A stretch of DNA of 64,000 nucleotides from Aureimonas sp. AU20. GTDB lineage: Bacteria > Pseudomonadota > Alphaproteobacteria > Rhizobiales > Rhizobiaceae. The notes beneath the pieces were generated by a model. The model was not told where the DNA came from, made no database searches, and saw only the letters and a list, made by a program, of their open reading frames with translations. Position numbers and translations under genes: made by a program. Shown here piece by piece: positions 1 to 9,660 of the stretch; position 1 is the stretch's first letter, and each line of letters opens with the position of its first letter. The stretch lies in assembly GCF_001442755.1 (NCBI RefSeq), contig NZ_CP006367.1:1612001-1676000 (forward strand). The letters run 5' to 3'.

Positions 1-365
1 CCGAAGAGATGAAGAAGCTCCTCCACGCGTGCCTCGACGCGCGGCCGCTCCCATTTTAGGAGGTTGGGCACGGTCGCGATGTTCTCGGCCACGGTGCGAT
101 GCGGAAACAGCCCGTGGTTCTGGATGACGTAGCCGATGCGCCGGCGCAGCTCCGGCCCGTCGATCGAGCGATTGTCCTCGCCGTCGATCAGCACCTGGCC
201 GGAGCTCGGCTCGGTCATGCGGTTGACCATGCGCATGAGCGTGGTCTTGCCCGAGCCGGAGGCGCCGACGATCGTGCAGATCGTGCGCGGCTCGACCACG
301 AGGCTGACGTGATCCACCACCGCCTTGCCGTCATAGACTTTCGAGACGTCGCGAAATTCGATCAT
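1..365 (-). CDS. Osmoprotectant ABC transporter ATP-binding protein (partial, C-terminus outside window)
   Basis: This is the N-terminal part (about 121 residues) of an ABC ATPase that reads off the left edge. The start codon is ATG at 365. A Walker A motif, GASGSGKT, lies at residues 34-41, and the Q-loop region reads IGYVIQNHGLFPH, typical of the OpuA/ProV/YehX group that energises glycine betaine, choline or proline uptake. Its start codon overlaps the stop of the upstream permease gene (ATGA, 362-365), so the two are translationally coupled. The missing C-terminus would show whether CBS domains are present, as in ProV/OpuAA. The class is secure; the exact substrate is inferred from the YehY-like partner. 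Confidence 0.9.
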   Translation of the reverse strand, partial: MIEFRDVSKVYDGKAVVDHVSLVVEPRTICTIVGASGSGKTTLMRMVNRMTEPSSGQVLIDGEDNRSIDGPELRRRIGYVIQNHGLFPHRTVAENIATVPNLLKWERPRVEARVEELLHLF

Positions 366-1570
366 GCGGACGATCCTTGGGTCTGGGGGATTTGGACGAG
401 CTCGACGGCGGCATCGAGCAAGACGGCGGCCGAGAAGGCGAGGGCGACGGTGGGCAGCGCGCCGAGAAGGACGAGGTCCATCGCCGTCTGGCCGAGGCCC
501 TGGAACACGAACACGCCGAGACCGCCGCCGCCGATCAGCGCCGCGACGGTGGCAAGACCGATGTTCTGGACCAGCGTGATCCGCACGCCCGTCAGGATCA
601 CCGGCAGAGCCAGCGGCAGCTCGACGCGAAACAGGCGCTGGCCGGCCGTCATGCCGAGGCCCCGCGCCGCGTCGTGCGCGGCGAAGGGCACGGCGGCGAG
701 GCCCGCGACGGTGTTCGCCACCATCGGCAGGAGGGAATAGAGAAACAGCGCCACGAGGGCGGGCGCCGCGCCGATGCCGGCAATGCCGAGCGTCCGCGCG
801 CCCGGCACGTTCAACGCCACCCAGCCGAGCGGCACGATCAGGAGGCCGAACAAGGCGATGGAGGGAATGGTCTGAACGATGTTGAGAAGACCGAGCACGG
901 GCTCGCGCAGCACGGCGGCGCGGTGGCAGAGAATGCCGAGCGGCAGGCCGACCGCGACCGCCGCCAGAAGCGAGCCGAGCGCCAGAACCGCATGGGTGCC
1001 GAGTTCGCGCGCGAAGGCGTCGGCGCGCGGGCGATACTCCTTCATCACCGACAGATCGTCCCACAGGCCGAGCCGGAACAGAACGAAAAGCGCGAGCGCG
1101 GCGGCGGCGAGCAGAGCGACGCGCAGAAGCGGTGGCGGGCGCAGCCGCGCCAAGGCGTCGGTCGCCAGCAGAGCCAGGGCGAAGACGAGCAGCCAGAAGC
1201 CCGAACCGGGCGCGACGCGGGCATAGGTGTTGCCGGCGGGTGTCAGATGCGCCGGCGCGAGGCCCAGCCCGACCAGCACCAGACCGAGACCCGCCAGCGC
1301 CGCCACGAGGCGAAGAACCGGCGGGCTGCGCCAGAGCGCCACAAGGGCGACGAGGCCGAGCGCCAGAGCGAGGGGCCAGGCGAAGGAGGGCGCGATCGCT
1401 TCGAACAAGCCACGCCCCTGGCCGGGCACGATGCGATTGGCGCGAAAGGTGGCGAAGGGCAGAACCGCGAGCGCCACGGCGCCGAGGCCGACCAGGAGAA
1501 GGCCGAGCCTGTCGGGGCCGCGCGCGGGGGCACGGGCGGTCTCGCGTATCTCCGCCTCCAGGGATGCCAT
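362..1570 (-). CDS. Osmoprotectant ABC transporter permease, YehY-like
   Basis: A 402-residue inner-membrane permease. The N-terminal half (about residues 20-175) has several hydrophobic segments not found in simple OpuAB/ProW permeases. The C-terminal half is the binding-protein-dependent permease domain, with the EAA-type stretch around LGMTAGQRLFRVELPLALPV and the end-of-family motif LIGGGGLGVFVFQGL. A long N-terminal membrane extension plus this domain is the layout of E. coli YehY (385 aa) of the YehZYXW system, a low-affinity betaine-type importer. It overlaps the downstream ATPase gene by 4 bases. The ATG is preceded by a purine-rich GGAG about 12 nt upstream. A binding protein and a second permease are probably beyond the left edge. 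Confidence 0.85.
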   Translation of the reverse strand: MASLEAEIRETARAPARGPDRLGLLLVGLGAVALAVLPFATFRANRIVPGQGRGLFEAIAPSFAWPLALALGLVALVALWRSPPVLRLVAALAGLGLVLVGLGLAPAHLTPAGNTYARVAPGSGFWLLVFALALLATDALARLRPPPLLRVALLAAAALALFVLFRLGLWDDLSVMKEYRPRADAFARELGTHAVLALGSLLAAVAVGLPLGILCHRAAVLREPVLGLLNIVQTIPSIALFGLLIVPLGWVALNVPGARTLGIAGIGAAPALVALFLYSLLPMVANTVAGLAAVPFAAHDAARGLGMTAGQRLFRVELPLALPVILTGVRITLVQNIGLATVAALIGGGGLGVFVFQGLGQTAMDLVLLGALPTVALAFSAAVLLDAAVELVQIPQTQGSSA

Positions 1571-1864
1571 CCGCCGCTCGTTCTCCGCTAGTCTCGAATG
1601 GTCGGGAACGGCCGAGGCCAGCCCCGTGTCGCGCCATGACGCTTGGCGTTTCCGAAAGGCTCCGCTTCTGGAGATTATGGCGCGCGGAACGCCCGCGTCA
1701 TCGGTAGCCCCTTAGAATCCGAAGCAAGGCGGGCCGCCATGATGCCGCAAGTGGATTTGCCCGGCTGGGCGTTGACGCAATGTTTCGTAACCGCCACGTC
1801 ATGCCACGGCCGTTCTTTCCGGCTAGACGATAAGTTGCACATTTGAATTTTGGGTTGAATTGGC
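1571..1864. other. Intergenic region between divergent transporter operons
   Basis: 294 bases separate the permease gene (minus) from the efflux adaptor gene (plus). It must carry promoters for both directions. No TetR or MarR regulator, convincing operator palindrome, terminator or RNA element was seen. Confidence 0.4.
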
Positions 1865-3001
1865 ATGGCCGGCAGGCTCCGCACAGGTCTGATCGTTCTT
1901 CTTCTCGCCGGCGGCGTCGCTGGGGCGATCGGCTGGAGCCGCGCGCGCGAGGTGTCGCCGGCCGCGCCCCAGGCGGCGGCCGCGACGGTGGCGCCGCCGC
2001 AGAGCGTTGAATTGGCCGGTGCGGAGGTCGCCAAGGTCGCGCCGCAGACGCTGACCCGCACGGTGCGCGTGTCCGGCTCGGCGGAGCCCCGGCGCGTCGG
2101 CGCCGTCAACGCGCAGGTCTCCGGGCAGTTGGCCGAAGTCGGCGCCGAGGTGGGGCAGGAGGTCGAGGCCGGCGAGGTGATCGCACGCTTCGACACGGTG
2201 GTGCTGCGGTCCGCGCTCGCCGCGCAGGAGGCGACGCTGGAAGCCAAGCAGGCGCAGAGGCGGCTTGCGGCCTCGACGCTGGAGCGCAGCCGGCGGCTCG
2301 GCTCGGCGGGCATCTCCTCCGAGGCGACGCTGCTGCAGGCCGAGGCCGAGCTTCTGGGGCTGGAGGCCGAGGTGCGCGGGCTGGAAGCGGGCGTCGCCGA
2401 CGCCCGCAAGTCGCTGAGCGATGCCGAGGTCAAGGCGCCCTTTGCCGGCATCGTGTCGGAGCGCTCGGTGGAGCCGGGGCAGAGCGTGCCGGTCAACACC
2501 CAGCTCTTCAAGGTCGTGGACCTCAGCGAGATGGAGATCGAGGCGCTGGTGCCGACCAGCCGGATCGCCGACGTGCGCCTCGGCCAGACCGCCCATATGC
2601 GGGTCGAGGGCTCTTCCGGCCGGATGGTGGAGGCGCGCGTTACGCGCATCGCGCCGGTCGCCGTCGCCGGCTCGCGCGCCGTGCGCGTTTATCTCAGCGT
2701 GCCCAACGGCGAAGGTCTCCTGCGCGGCGGCCTCTTCGCCACGGGCGAGGTCGAGGTCGAGTCCTTTCCCGACGTGATCGCGCTTCCCGCCGGGGCCATC
2801 CGGCGCGACGAGGAGGGCGCCTTCGTTCTCGCCGCGCGGAGCGGCCGACTCCATCGTCAGCCCGTGCAACTCGGCGCGGACTTCGCCGACCGGGGTCTGG
2901 TGGAGGTGGCGCGCGGCGTGGCGGAGGGCGACGTCGTCGTCACCGCGCCGCTGCCTGATCTCAAGCCCGACGTGGAAGTCTCCATCGCGGATTTGGGTTA
3001 A
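1865..3001 (+). CDS. RND efflux periplasmic adaptor (membrane fusion protein)
   Basis: A 378-residue HlyD/AcrA-type adaptor linking an inner-membrane RND pump to an outer-membrane channel. A hydrophobic N-terminal anchor (about residues 5-22) is followed by a lipoyl-like half (AQVSGQLAEVGAEVGQEV), an alpha-helical hairpin rich in Ala/Glu/Leu (about 110-180), the returning half-motif VKAPFAGIVSERSVEPGQSV, and beta-barrel and membrane-proximal domains. No lipobox Cys is present, so it is probably anchored by the N-terminal helix. The pump gene starts 3 nt after its stop, so the two form one operon. No outer-membrane factor gene is next to it; a TolC homologue elsewhere is probably used. Substrates cannot be read from sequence. 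Confidence 0.92.
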   Translation: MAGRLRTGLIVLLLAGGVAGAIGWSRAREVSPAAPQAAAATVAPPQSVELAGAEVAKVAPQTLTRTVRVSGSAEPRRVGAVNAQVSGQLAEVGAEVGQEVEAGEVIARFDTVVLRSALAAQEATLEAKQAQRRLAASTLERSRRLGSAGISSEATLLQAEAELLGLEAEVRGLEAGVADARKSLSDAEVKAPFAGIVSERSVEPGQSVPVNTQLFKVVDLSEMEIEALVPTSRIADVRLGQTAHMRVEGSSGRMVEARVTRIAPVAVAGSRAVRVYLSVPNGEGLLRGGLFATGEVEVESFPDVIALPAGAIRRDEEGAFVLAARSGRLHRQPVQLGADFADRGLVEVARGVAEGDVVVTAPLPDLKPDVEVSIADLG

Positions 3002-3004
3002 CCC

Positions 3005-6000
3005 ATGTTCCTCACCCGCATCAGCGTCGGCCATCCCGTTTTCGCGACGATGATGATGGCGGCGATCGTCGTGATCGGCCTGTTCGGCTATTCCCGGCTG
3101 GGCGTCGAGCAGTTCCCGCAAGTGGACCTGCCAGTGGTGGTGGTCTCCACGACCTATACCGGCGCCTCGCCCGAGACGGTGGAATCGGAGGTGACGCGGC
3201 CGATCGAGCAGGCGGTGAACACGATCGGCGGCGTCGATACGGTCTCCTCGCAGACCTACGAGGGCCGCTCGCTCGTGATCGTCGAGTTCACGCTAGAGAC
3301 CAATTCCGGCGTCGCGGCGCAGGAGGTGCGCGACCGCGTTTCGCGCCTGGAGGCGGGCTTCGCCGACGCGGTGGACACGCCGCAGGTCACCCGCTTCAAC
3401 CCGGACGACCAGCCGATCCTCTCGCTCGCCATGTCCTCGGCCACGCATTCGCTGACCGAAATCACCACGATCGCCGACCAGATCGTCACCAAGCGGCTGA
3501 ATGTCGTCACCGGCGTCGGTCAGACCGCCATTATCGGCGGCGCCAAGCGGCAGATCCAGATCCTGCTCGATCCCGAGCGCATGGAGGCGCTGGGCGTCGG
3601 CACCTCGGCGGTGCTCACCGCCATCCGGCGCGAGAACCAGGACATCGCCGCTGGCTCGCTCATTTCCGGCATCGACCAGCGCACCGTGACGGTGGAAGGG
3701 CGGATCGCCGATGTCGCCGGCTTCGAGCGCATCATCGTGGCGAGCGAGGGCGGCGCGCCGATCTATCTCGCCGACCTCGCCACCCTGCGCGAGGGCGGGG
3801 CGGAGCTGACCAGCCGCGCGGCGCGCAACGGCGTGCAGGCGCTGGGCGTCGATGTGGTGAAGGTGCAGGGCGCCAACACGGTGGAGGTCGCGAACGCGCT
3901 GCGCGCCGAAATCGGTAAGCTCCAGGCGGAGCTCGGGCCGCAGGGCTTCGAGCTCGCGATCTCGCGCGACAATTCCCGCGCCATCTCGGCCCAGGTTTCA
4001 GAAGTGCAGCGCACGCTGATCGAGGGCGCCTGCCTGACGGTCGCCATCGTCTTCCTGTTCCTCAATTCCTGGCGCTCCACGGTCATCACCGGGCTCACCC
4101 TGCCGATCTCGGTGATCGGCACGTTCGCGGTCGTTCATGCCTTCGGCTTCACGCTGAACACGATGACGCTGCTGGCGCTCTCGCTCGCCATCGGCATCCT
4201 GATCGACGACGCGATTGTGGTGCGCGAGAACATCACGCGCCATCTCGCCATGGGCAAGAGCCACCGTCAGGCGGCGCTCGACGGCACCAACGAGATCGGC
4301 CTTGCAGTTCTGGCGACGACGCTTTCGATCGTCGCCGTGTTCCTGCCCGTCGCCTTCATGGGCGGCATCATCGGGCGCTTCTTCCTCCAGTTCGGCGTCA
4401 CCGTCTCGGTGGCCGTTCTCATCTCGCTCTTCGTGTCCTTCACGCTCGACCCGATGCTTTCCAGCGTCTGGTACGATCCGCACGCCCATGCGGGCGCCAA
4501 GCGCGGGCCGGTCGGCCGTCTGGTGGCGCGCTTCGACCGAGGCTTCGAGCGCCTGTCGGGCGCCTATGCCGGCATCATCCGCTGGAGCTTCCGCCATCGC
4601 ATCGTGACCGTGGCAGTGACACTCGCGATCTTCGTGGGAAGCCTCATGCTGGTGCCGCGCATCGGCGCGGAGTTCCTGCCCGAGGGCGACAATGGCGAGT
4701 TCAGCGTGTCGCTGGAGGCGCCGGAAGGTTCCTCGCTCGACTACACCGCGATGAAGGTGGGCCAGGTCGAGGCCGTGCTGCGCACGCTTCCCGAGGTCGC
4801 CACCACCTATTCCACGATCAATTCCGGCGGCTCGCGCGGCTACAACGCGGCAAGCATCGCCGTGACGCTGAAGCCGATCGCGGAGCGCACGCGCTCGACC
4901 GCCGAACTGATCGAGCCGCTGCGCCCTCGCCTGTCGCGCATCGCCGGGCTTACCGTCTCGCTCAATCAGAGCTCCATGGGCGGGGGAGGCGGTGGCGGGG
5001 CTTCGTCCAAGCCGCTGCAATTCTCGGTGCTTGGCGAAAGCCCGGCCGAGCTGAAGCGGCTGTCGGACCAACTCACCACGGCGCTGCGCGCCATTCCCGG
5101 CGCGATCGAGGTGGAGTCCTCGATCGAGGACGAGCAGCCGACGCTGGCCGTGCGTGTGCGGCGCGAGGCGGCGAGCGATCTCGGCATTACGCTGACCGAG
5201 ATCGGCGACACGCTGCGCCCGCTGGTGGCGGGGGATGCCGTCTCGGTCTGGAATGCGCCGGACGGCGAGACCTACGATGTCATGGTGCGCCTGCCCGAAG
5301 AAGGGCGCGCCCGCGCTGAGCAGCTTCGCGCGCTGACCATCGCCACGGGTCGGCGCGACGCCGAGAACCGCCCGGTCACCGTGGCGCTCGATCAGGTGGC
5401 CGACGTGGTGGACAGCGTGGCCGCCAGTTCCATCAACCGGCGCGACCTGCAGCGCGAGGTGCGCATTTCGGCCAACGTCTCGGGCCGGGCGTTGGGCGAG
5501 GTCACGGCCGATCTGCAAAAGGAGATTGCCAAGCTGCAGCTGCCGGCGGGCTATCGCGTCTCCTTCGGCGGCGACGCGGAGAACATGGTCGAAAGCACGG
5601 GCTACGCCGTCCAGGCGCTGGGGCTGGCGGTGATCTTCATCTATCTCATTCTCGCCTCGCAGTTCGGCTCCTTCCTCCAGCCGGTGGCGATCATGATGTC
5701 GCTGCCGCTCTCGCTGATCGGCGTGCTGCTGGCCCTCTTCGCCACGGGCTCGACGCTCAACATCTTCTCCATCATCGGCTTCATCATGCTGATGGGCCTC
5801 GTGACAAAGAACGCCATCCTCCTGGTGGACTATTCCAACCAGGCGCGGGGCAGGGGCCTGTCGCTGCGCGACAGTCTGGCGGAGGCGGGCGCGGTGCGCC
5901 TGCGGCCCATCGTGATGACGACGCTCGCCATGATCTTCGGCATGCTGCCTTTGGCGCTGGGCCTTGGCGAAGGCGGGGCGCAGCGCGCGCCCATGGCCCA

Positions 6001-6154
6001 TGCCGTCATCGGCGGCCTCGTCTCGTCCACCGTGCTGACGCTGATCTTCGTGCCGGTGGTGCTGACCTATCTCGACGGGTTCAAGCGGCGCACCCGCCGC
6101 TTCCTGCCGCGCTCGCCGGACGACCCCTCGCTGGATCAAGCGTCAAGGCTATAG
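3005..6154 (+). CDS. RND multidrug efflux transporter permease (AcrB/MdtB-type)
   Basis: A full-length 1049-residue HAE1-type RND pump. The first transmembrane helix is at residues 12-30. The TM4 proton-relay segment reads [16 protein letters not shown] with the paired Asp residues near position 400. TM10 carries the relay Lys in [16 protein letters not shown]. Two large periplasmic loops (about 35-330 and 560-860) form the porter and docking domains. A run of seven glycines (nt about 4978-4998) lies in the second periplasmic loop and looks like a linker. The gene follows its adaptor by 3 nt. Its stop overlaps the stop of the convergent TfoX-like gene by 6 nt, so no terminator separates them. 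Confidence 0.95.
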   Translation: MFLTRISVGHPVFATMMMAAIVVIGLFGYSRLGVEQFPQVDLPVVVVSTTYTGASPETVESEVTRPIEQAVNTIGGVDTVSSQTYEGRSLVIVEFTLETNSGVAAQEVRDRVSRLEAGFADAVDTPQVTRFNPDDQPILSLAMSSATHSLTEITTIADQIVTKRLNVVTGVGQTAIIGGAKRQIQILLDPERMEALGVGTSAVLTAIRRENQDIAAGSLISGIDQRTVTVEGRIADVAGFERIIVASEGGAPIYLADLATLREGGAELTSRAARNGVQALGVDVVKVQGANTVEVANALRAEIGKLQAELGPQGFELAISRDNSRAISAQVSEVQRTLIEGACLTVAIVFLFLNSWRSTVITGLTLPISVIGTFAVVHAFGFTLNTMTLLALSLAIGILIDDAIVVRENITRHLAMGKSHRQAALDGTNEIGLAVLATTLSIVAVFLPVAFMGGIIGRFFLQFGVTVSVAVLISLFVSFTLDPMLSSVWYDPHAHAGAKRGPVGRLVARFDRGFERLSGAYAGIIRWSFRHRIVTVAVTLAIFVGSLMLVPRIGAEFLPEGDNGEFSVSLEAPEGSSLDYTAMKVGQVEAVLRTLPEVATTYSTINSGGSRGYNAASIAVTLKPIAERTRSTAELIEPLRPRLSRIAGLTVSLNQSSMGGGGGGGASSKPLQFSVLGESPAELKRLSDQLTTALRAIPGAIEVESSIEDEQPTLAVRVRREAASDLGITLTEIGDTLRPLVAGDAVSVWNAPDGETYDVMVRLPEEGRARAEQLRALTIATGRRDAENRPVTVALDQVADVVDSVAASSINRRDLQREVRISANVSGRALGEVTADLQKEIAKLQLPAGYRVSFGGDAENMVESTGYAVQALGLAVIFIYLILASQFGSFLQPVAIMMSLPLSLIGVLLALFATGSTLNIFSIIGFIMLMGLVTKNAILLVDYSNQARGRGLSLRDSLAEAGAVRLRPIVMTTLAMIFGMLPLALGLGEGGAQRAPMAHAVIGGLVSSTVLTLIFVPVVLTYLDGFKRRTRRFLPRSPDDPSLDQASRL

Positions 6155-6514
6155 CCCTGAGTCGGGCTTTCGACGACGCGGCGTCTTGGGCTTGGCGGCC
6201 TCTGCGCGCAATGCTGCCTCGAAGGCGAGGCGAACCCATGTCGTCAGGCTTTCCGGGTCGTCCAGCGCCTCGTCCGGGATGGACCAGTAGGGCATCAGCA
6301 CCGGCTTTCCCGCCTTGCCCTCGTAGCTCCACTGCCGCGCCCCGGCAGCGGCAAAAAGCGGCGCACTGACGGCATCGGCCTTCAGCAGGATCTCGTCCGC
6401 CAGATCAATCGCCACGATCAACCCGTCGCGGTAGATGCCCTTGCCGCCGAACATGCGGCGAATGCCGACCGGGCCGAGTCCTTCGAACATCTCCTCGATG
6501 CTTGCGTCGTCCAC
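6149..6514 (-). CDS. TfoX/Sxy N-terminal domain protein
   Basis: A small cytosolic protein with the TfoX_N signature [13 protein letters not shown] near its start and the family's later [12 protein letters not shown] stretch. I place the start at GTG 6514 ([13 protein letters not shown]), which gives about 121 residues, the usual size of stand-alone TfoX_N proteins. The open frame continues upstream to 6652, but that extension is basic, low in complexity and unlike the family. TfoX_N proteins are related to the competence regulator Sxy, but in alphaproteobacteria the stand-alone domain has no proven role. Its C-terminal tail is Lys/Arg rich (KPKTPRRRK), compatible with nucleic-acid contact. 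It is tail-to-tail with the RND pump gene, overlapping by 6 nt. Confidence 0.8.
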   Translation of the reverse strand: MDDASIEEMFEGLGPVGIRRMFGGKGIYRDGLIVAIDLADEILLKADAVSAPLFAAAGARQWSYEGKAGKPVLMPYWSIPDEALDDPESLTTWVRLAFEAALRAEAAKPKTPRRRKPDSGL

Positions 6515-6777
6515 TATCCCGCTCCCGTCCGCGCCCGGCCGCGACCCTAGCTTCGCGCGGAGCGGGGAGAAAGGCGGCGGGCTCCGCCACATGAGCGGCT
6601 TTCGATTCGATCCTGTTCCGGATGCGACGAAGCGCTTGCGCAAGAGCGGCAAATCCCCGCCGGCCAGTCATAAGCGATCGAAATGACCTTGAAAGGCGTC
6701 ACGCACTCGGTCCTGATGCGGGGTGAGCGTCGCCGCGTGGCGACATGGCCCATGAATGGCCCATAAGGAGACCGCCC

Positions 6778-7719
6778 ATGATTCGCCCCGCCCGCGCGCT
6801 TCTCGCCGCCCTCTGCGCTTCCGCCTCGCTGGCCGGCGCGGCCCTTGCCGCCGATGCGCCCGCTTGCAAGACCGTGCGCCTGTCAGACCCCGGCTGGAGC
6901 GACATCACCTCCACCAACGCCCTGGCCAGCGTCGTGCTCGATGGGCTCGGCTACAAGGCCGATGTCGAGACGCTCGGCGTGCCGGTGGGCTATCAGGCGC
7001 TCGCCAACAAGCAGACCGACATCTTCCTCGGCAACTGGATGCCGGCGCAGAAGAAGTTCCGCGATGAGCTGGAGGCCAAGAAGGCGGCCGACGTGCTGAC
7101 CCGCAATCTCGAAGGCGCCAAGTTCACGCTCGCCGTGCCGAACTACGTGGCCGAGGGCGGGGTCAAGGACGTGAAGGATCTTGCCGCCAATGCAGCCAAG
7201 TTCAAGTCCGAGATCTACGGCATAGAGCCCGGCGCGCCGGCCAACACCAACATCCAGTCGATGATCGACGCGCCGGCCTACGCGCTGAAGGGCTGGAAGC
7301 TGGTGGATTCCTCCGAGCAGGGCATGCTGGCGCAGGTTCAGCGCGCCGCCCGCTCCAAGGACTGGATCGTGTTCCTGGGCTGGGCGCCCCATCCGATGAA
7401 CAATATCGGCATCACCTATCTCTCCGGCGCCGACGAGTTCTTCGGCCCGAACTACGGCGGCGCGGAGGTCTTCACCCTCGCGCGCACGGGCTACGCCACG
7501 GATTGCCCCAACGCCGCCAAGCTCTTCTCGCAACTGCGCTTCGAGATCGGCATGGAGAACGAGATGATGGCGGCGCTGGCCGAGGGCACCGACCCGCAGA
7601 AGGCCGCGAAAAGCTGGCTCGCCAAGAACCCGGCGGTTCTGGAGCCCTGGCTTGCCGGCGTCACGACGCTGGACGGCCAGCCGGGCCTTGCCGCCGTCAA
7701 GGCCAAGATCGGCGCCTGA
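6778..7719 (+). CDS. choX: Choline/glycine-betaine ABC transporter substrate-binding protein ChoX
   Basis: A 313-residue periplasmic binding protein with a clear Sec signal peptide (residues 1-24, cut after AALA). The mature start (CKTVRLSDPGWSDI) and later blocks such as LGNWMPAQ and WIVFLGWAPHPMN match the OpuAC/ChoX fold, in which Trp residues form the aromatic box that binds the quaternary amine. The start is ATG 6778, because TAAGGAG lies 8 nt upstream; an in-frame upstream ATG (6745) has no such site. No permease or ATPase genes of a cho operon follow; instead betC follows after an intercistronic hairpin. The Yeh-type permease at the left edge, or remote choVW genes, could be its partner. 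Confidence 0.9.
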   Translation: MIRPARALLAALCASASLAGAALAADAPACKTVRLSDPGWSDITSTNALASVVLDGLGYKADVETLGVPVGYQALANKQTDIFLGNWMPAQKKFRDELEAKKAADVLTRNLEGAKFTLAVPNYVAEGGVKDVKDLAANAAKFKSEIYGIEPGAPANTNIQSMIDAPAYALKGWKLVDSSEQGMLAQVQRAARSKDWIVFLGWAPHPMNNIGITYLSGADEFFGPNYGGAEVFTLARTGYATDCPNAAKLFSQLRFEIGMENEMMAALAEGTDPQKAAKSWLAKNPAVLEPWLAGVTTLDGQPGLAAVKAKIGA

Positions 7720-7738
7720 GCGCCATTGCCATTCCTAC

Positions 7739-7765
7739 CGGCGGCGCCCACACCGGGCGCCGCCG
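7739..7765 (+). terminator. Intercistronic hairpin between choX and betC
   Basis: A perfect 11-bp inverted repeat (CGGCGGCGCCC, loop ACACC, then its complement) sits between the two genes and is followed by ATTTC rather than a T-run. It could act as a partial terminator or as a 3' stabiliser of the choX message, giving more binding protein than sulfatase. Confidence 0.55.
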
Positions 7766-7797
7766 ATTTCATGTCCTGAAAGCCCGAAAGACCCGCC

Positions 7798-9321
7798 ATG
7801 ACCGCCGCGCGCCGCCCCAACATCCTCGTCATCATGGTGGACCAGCTGAACGGCACGCTGTTTCCCGACGGGCCGGCGCCCTTTCTCCACGCGCCGAACC
7901 TCAAGGCGCTGGCGGCTCGCTCGGCCCGCTTCGTCAACACCTATACGGCAAGTCCGCTCTGCGCCCCGGCGCGTGCCTCGTTCATGAGCGCGCAGCTGCC
8001 GTCCAAGACGCGCGTTTACGACAACGCCGCCGAGTTCGCCTCCGACATCCCGACCTTCGCGCATTATCTGCGCCGCGCGGGCTATCGCACCATTCTTTCG
8101 GGGAAGATGCACTTCGTCGGGCCGGACCAGCTGCACGGGTTCGAGGAGCGCCTGACCACCGACGTCTACCCCGCCGATTTCGGCTGGACGCCGGACTACG
8201 CCAAGCCCGGCGAGCGCATCGACTGGTGGTATCACAATCTCGGCTCGGTGACGGGCGCGGGCGTGGCGGAGATCACCAACCAGCTCGAATATGACGACGA
8301 GGTCGCCTATCACGCCAAGGCGCGGCTCTATGATCTCAGCCGCGCGCAGGACGAACGGCCCTTCTGTCTCACCGTTTCCTTCACTCACCCTCACGACCCC
8401 TATGTCGCGCGCCGCCGCTTCTTCGATCTCTACGAGGACGCGCCGCATCTCCTGCCCGAGGTCGGGCGCATTCCCTTCGATCAGCAGGACCCGCATTCGC
8501 AGCGCCTGATGACGGCCTGCAACGATGCCGACTATGCCATCACCGACGAGATGATCGCCCGCTCGCGCCGGGCCTATTACGCCAACATCTCCTATATCGA
8601 CGAGAAGGTGGGCGAGCTGATCGAGGTGCTGGACGCCACGCGGATGCTGGACAGCACCGCGATCCTCTTCGTCTCCGACCATGGCGACATGCTGGGCGAG
8701 CGCGGCCTCTGGTTCAAGATGAACTTCTTCGAGGGCTCGGCGCGCGTGCCTCTCATGGTGGCCGCGCCCGGCCTTGCGCCGGGCGCTTTCCCGACCCCGG
8801 TCTCCACCCTCGACGTGTTGCCGACGCTGGCCGATCTCGCCGGCATCGACCTCGGCTCGGGCGCCGAGTGGATCGACGGCGTCTCGCTGCTGGACACGGT
8901 AGCGCGCGGTGAGCGGCGCGAGGCGGTGCCGATGGAATATGCGGCGGAGGGATCGGTCGCGCCCATGGTGGCGATCCGAGAGGGGCGCTGGAAATACACG
9001 CGCTGCGCCGCCGACCCGGACCAGCTCTTCGATCTCGACGCCGACCCGAAGGAGCTGCGCGATCTCGCGGGCGATCCCGCCCAGAGGGACGTTCTGGAGG
9101 CGTTTCGCGCTCGCGCCGGGTCGCTCTGGGATCTCGACCGCTTCGACCGGGACGTGCGCCAGAGCCAGGCGCGCCGCCACGTCACCTACGAGGCGCTGCG
9201 CAACGGCGCCTATTACCCCTGGGACTTCCAGCCGCTGCAGAAAGCCTCCGAGCGCTACATGCGCAACCACATGGACCTGAACATTCTGGAGGAGTCGCAG
9301 CGCTTCCCGCGCGGGGAATAG
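7798..9321 (+). CDS. betC: Choline-sulfatase
   Basis: A 507-residue type I sulfatase that hydrolyses choline-O-sulfate to choline and sulfate in the cytosol, feeding the osmoprotectant betaine pathway. The formylglycine motif C-x-P-x-R is present as C55-A-P-A-R59, with DQLNGTLF metal ligands near the N-terminus and the late metal site VSDHGDMLGERG. The C-terminal tail (about residues 420-507, with YYPWDFQP) is the extra segment typical of BetC. There is no signal peptide, consistent with cytosolic BetC. It follows choX by 78 nt. A formylglycine-generating enzyme is not in the window. The usual betI-betB-betA neighbours are absent here. Confidence 0.93.
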   Translation: MTAARRPNILVIMVDQLNGTLFPDGPAPFLHAPNLKALAARSARFVNTYTASPLCAPARASFMSAQLPSKTRVYDNAAEFASDIPTFAHYLRRAGYRTILSGKMHFVGPDQLHGFEERLTTDVYPADFGWTPDYAKPGERIDWWYHNLGSVTGAGVAEITNQLEYDDEVAYHAKARLYDLSRAQDERPFCLTVSFTHPHDPYVARRRFFDLYEDAPHLLPEVGRIPFDQQDPHSQRLMTACNDADYAITDEMIARSRRAYYANISYIDEKVGELIEVLDATRMLDSTAILFVSDHGDMLGERGLWFKMNFFEGSARVPLMVAAPGLAPGAFPTPVSTLDVLPTLADLAGIDLGSGAEWIDGVSLLDTVARGERREAVPMEYAAEGSVAPMVAIREGRWKYTRCAADPDQLFDLDADPKELRDLAGDPAQRDVLEAFRARAGSLWDLDRFDRDVRQSQARRHVTYEALRNGAYYPWDFQPLQKASERYMRNHMDLNILEESQRFPRGE

Positions 9322-9384
9322 CGCGCCTGCCGCTTTTGCAGGCAGAGTGCCTGAACCCAGGCAGGAAATGCCGGCGCTTCGTGC

Positions 9385-9413
9385 TTGCTGCGGCATGGGA
9401 TGTCGCGTATCTT
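9385..9413 (+). promoter_or_regulatory. Candidate sigma-70-type promoter for the glycine riboswitch transcript
   Basis: TTGCTG (9385-9390) and TATCTT (9408-9413) are separated by 17 bases, placing transcription start near 9420, just before the first aptamer. Position supports the call; the boxes are imperfect. Confidence 0.45.
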
Positions 9414-9432
9414 AAAGTCCATATCGCCGCAT

Positions 9433-9618
9433 GCGGGAGAGACCGGCCGAAAGGTCGGCGCCGAAGGAGCAACCGCCCCGGAAACTCTCAGGCAAAAGGA
9501 CCGCTCGGCGCGAAAACACATCCGGAGAGTGACGGCGCCTTTGCGCGGCCGTCCGCCGAAGGAGAAAGCGGAATGGGGGATGATCCCGGTTCCGTGAAAC
9601 TCTCAGGCCAATGACGGA
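9433..9618 (+). ncRNA. Tandem glycine riboswitch (gcvT type)
   Basis: Two glycine aptamers in tandem. Aptamer 1 (about 9433-9504) has GGGAGAGA, then GCCGAAGGAGCAA, then AAACTCTCAGGCAAAAGGAC. Aptamer 2 (about 9521-9618) repeats the pattern with GGAGAGTGACGG, CGCCGAAGGAG and AAACTCTCAGGCCAATGACGGA. These are the conserved elements of the gcvT motif (RF00504 class). About 40 nt separate the second aptamer from the GTG start at 9661. No terminator with a T-run is seen in that gap; a small hairpin (CCCGAA ATG TTCGGG, 9633-9647) ends just before the GAAGGA ribosome site, suggesting control of translation. The regulated gene is a DadA-like flavoenzyme rather than the glycine cleavage operon. Confidence 0.93.
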
Positions 9619-9660
9619 GGGGCACGACCAGACCCGAAATGTTCGGGCGAAGGAAGAATC

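Noticed and set aside
4978..4998. Run of seven glycine codons in the RND pump, possible assembly error
   Set aside because: The frame stays open and in register on both sides, and glycine linkers occur in this periplasmic loop in relatives.
3998..6139. Very long open frame on the minus strand opposite the RND pump (over 700 codons)
   Set aside because: The product is rich in His, Arg, Gln and Asp with no domain, as expected for the antisense of a GC-rich gene with strong third-position bias. The RND pump on the plus strand has full family motifs.
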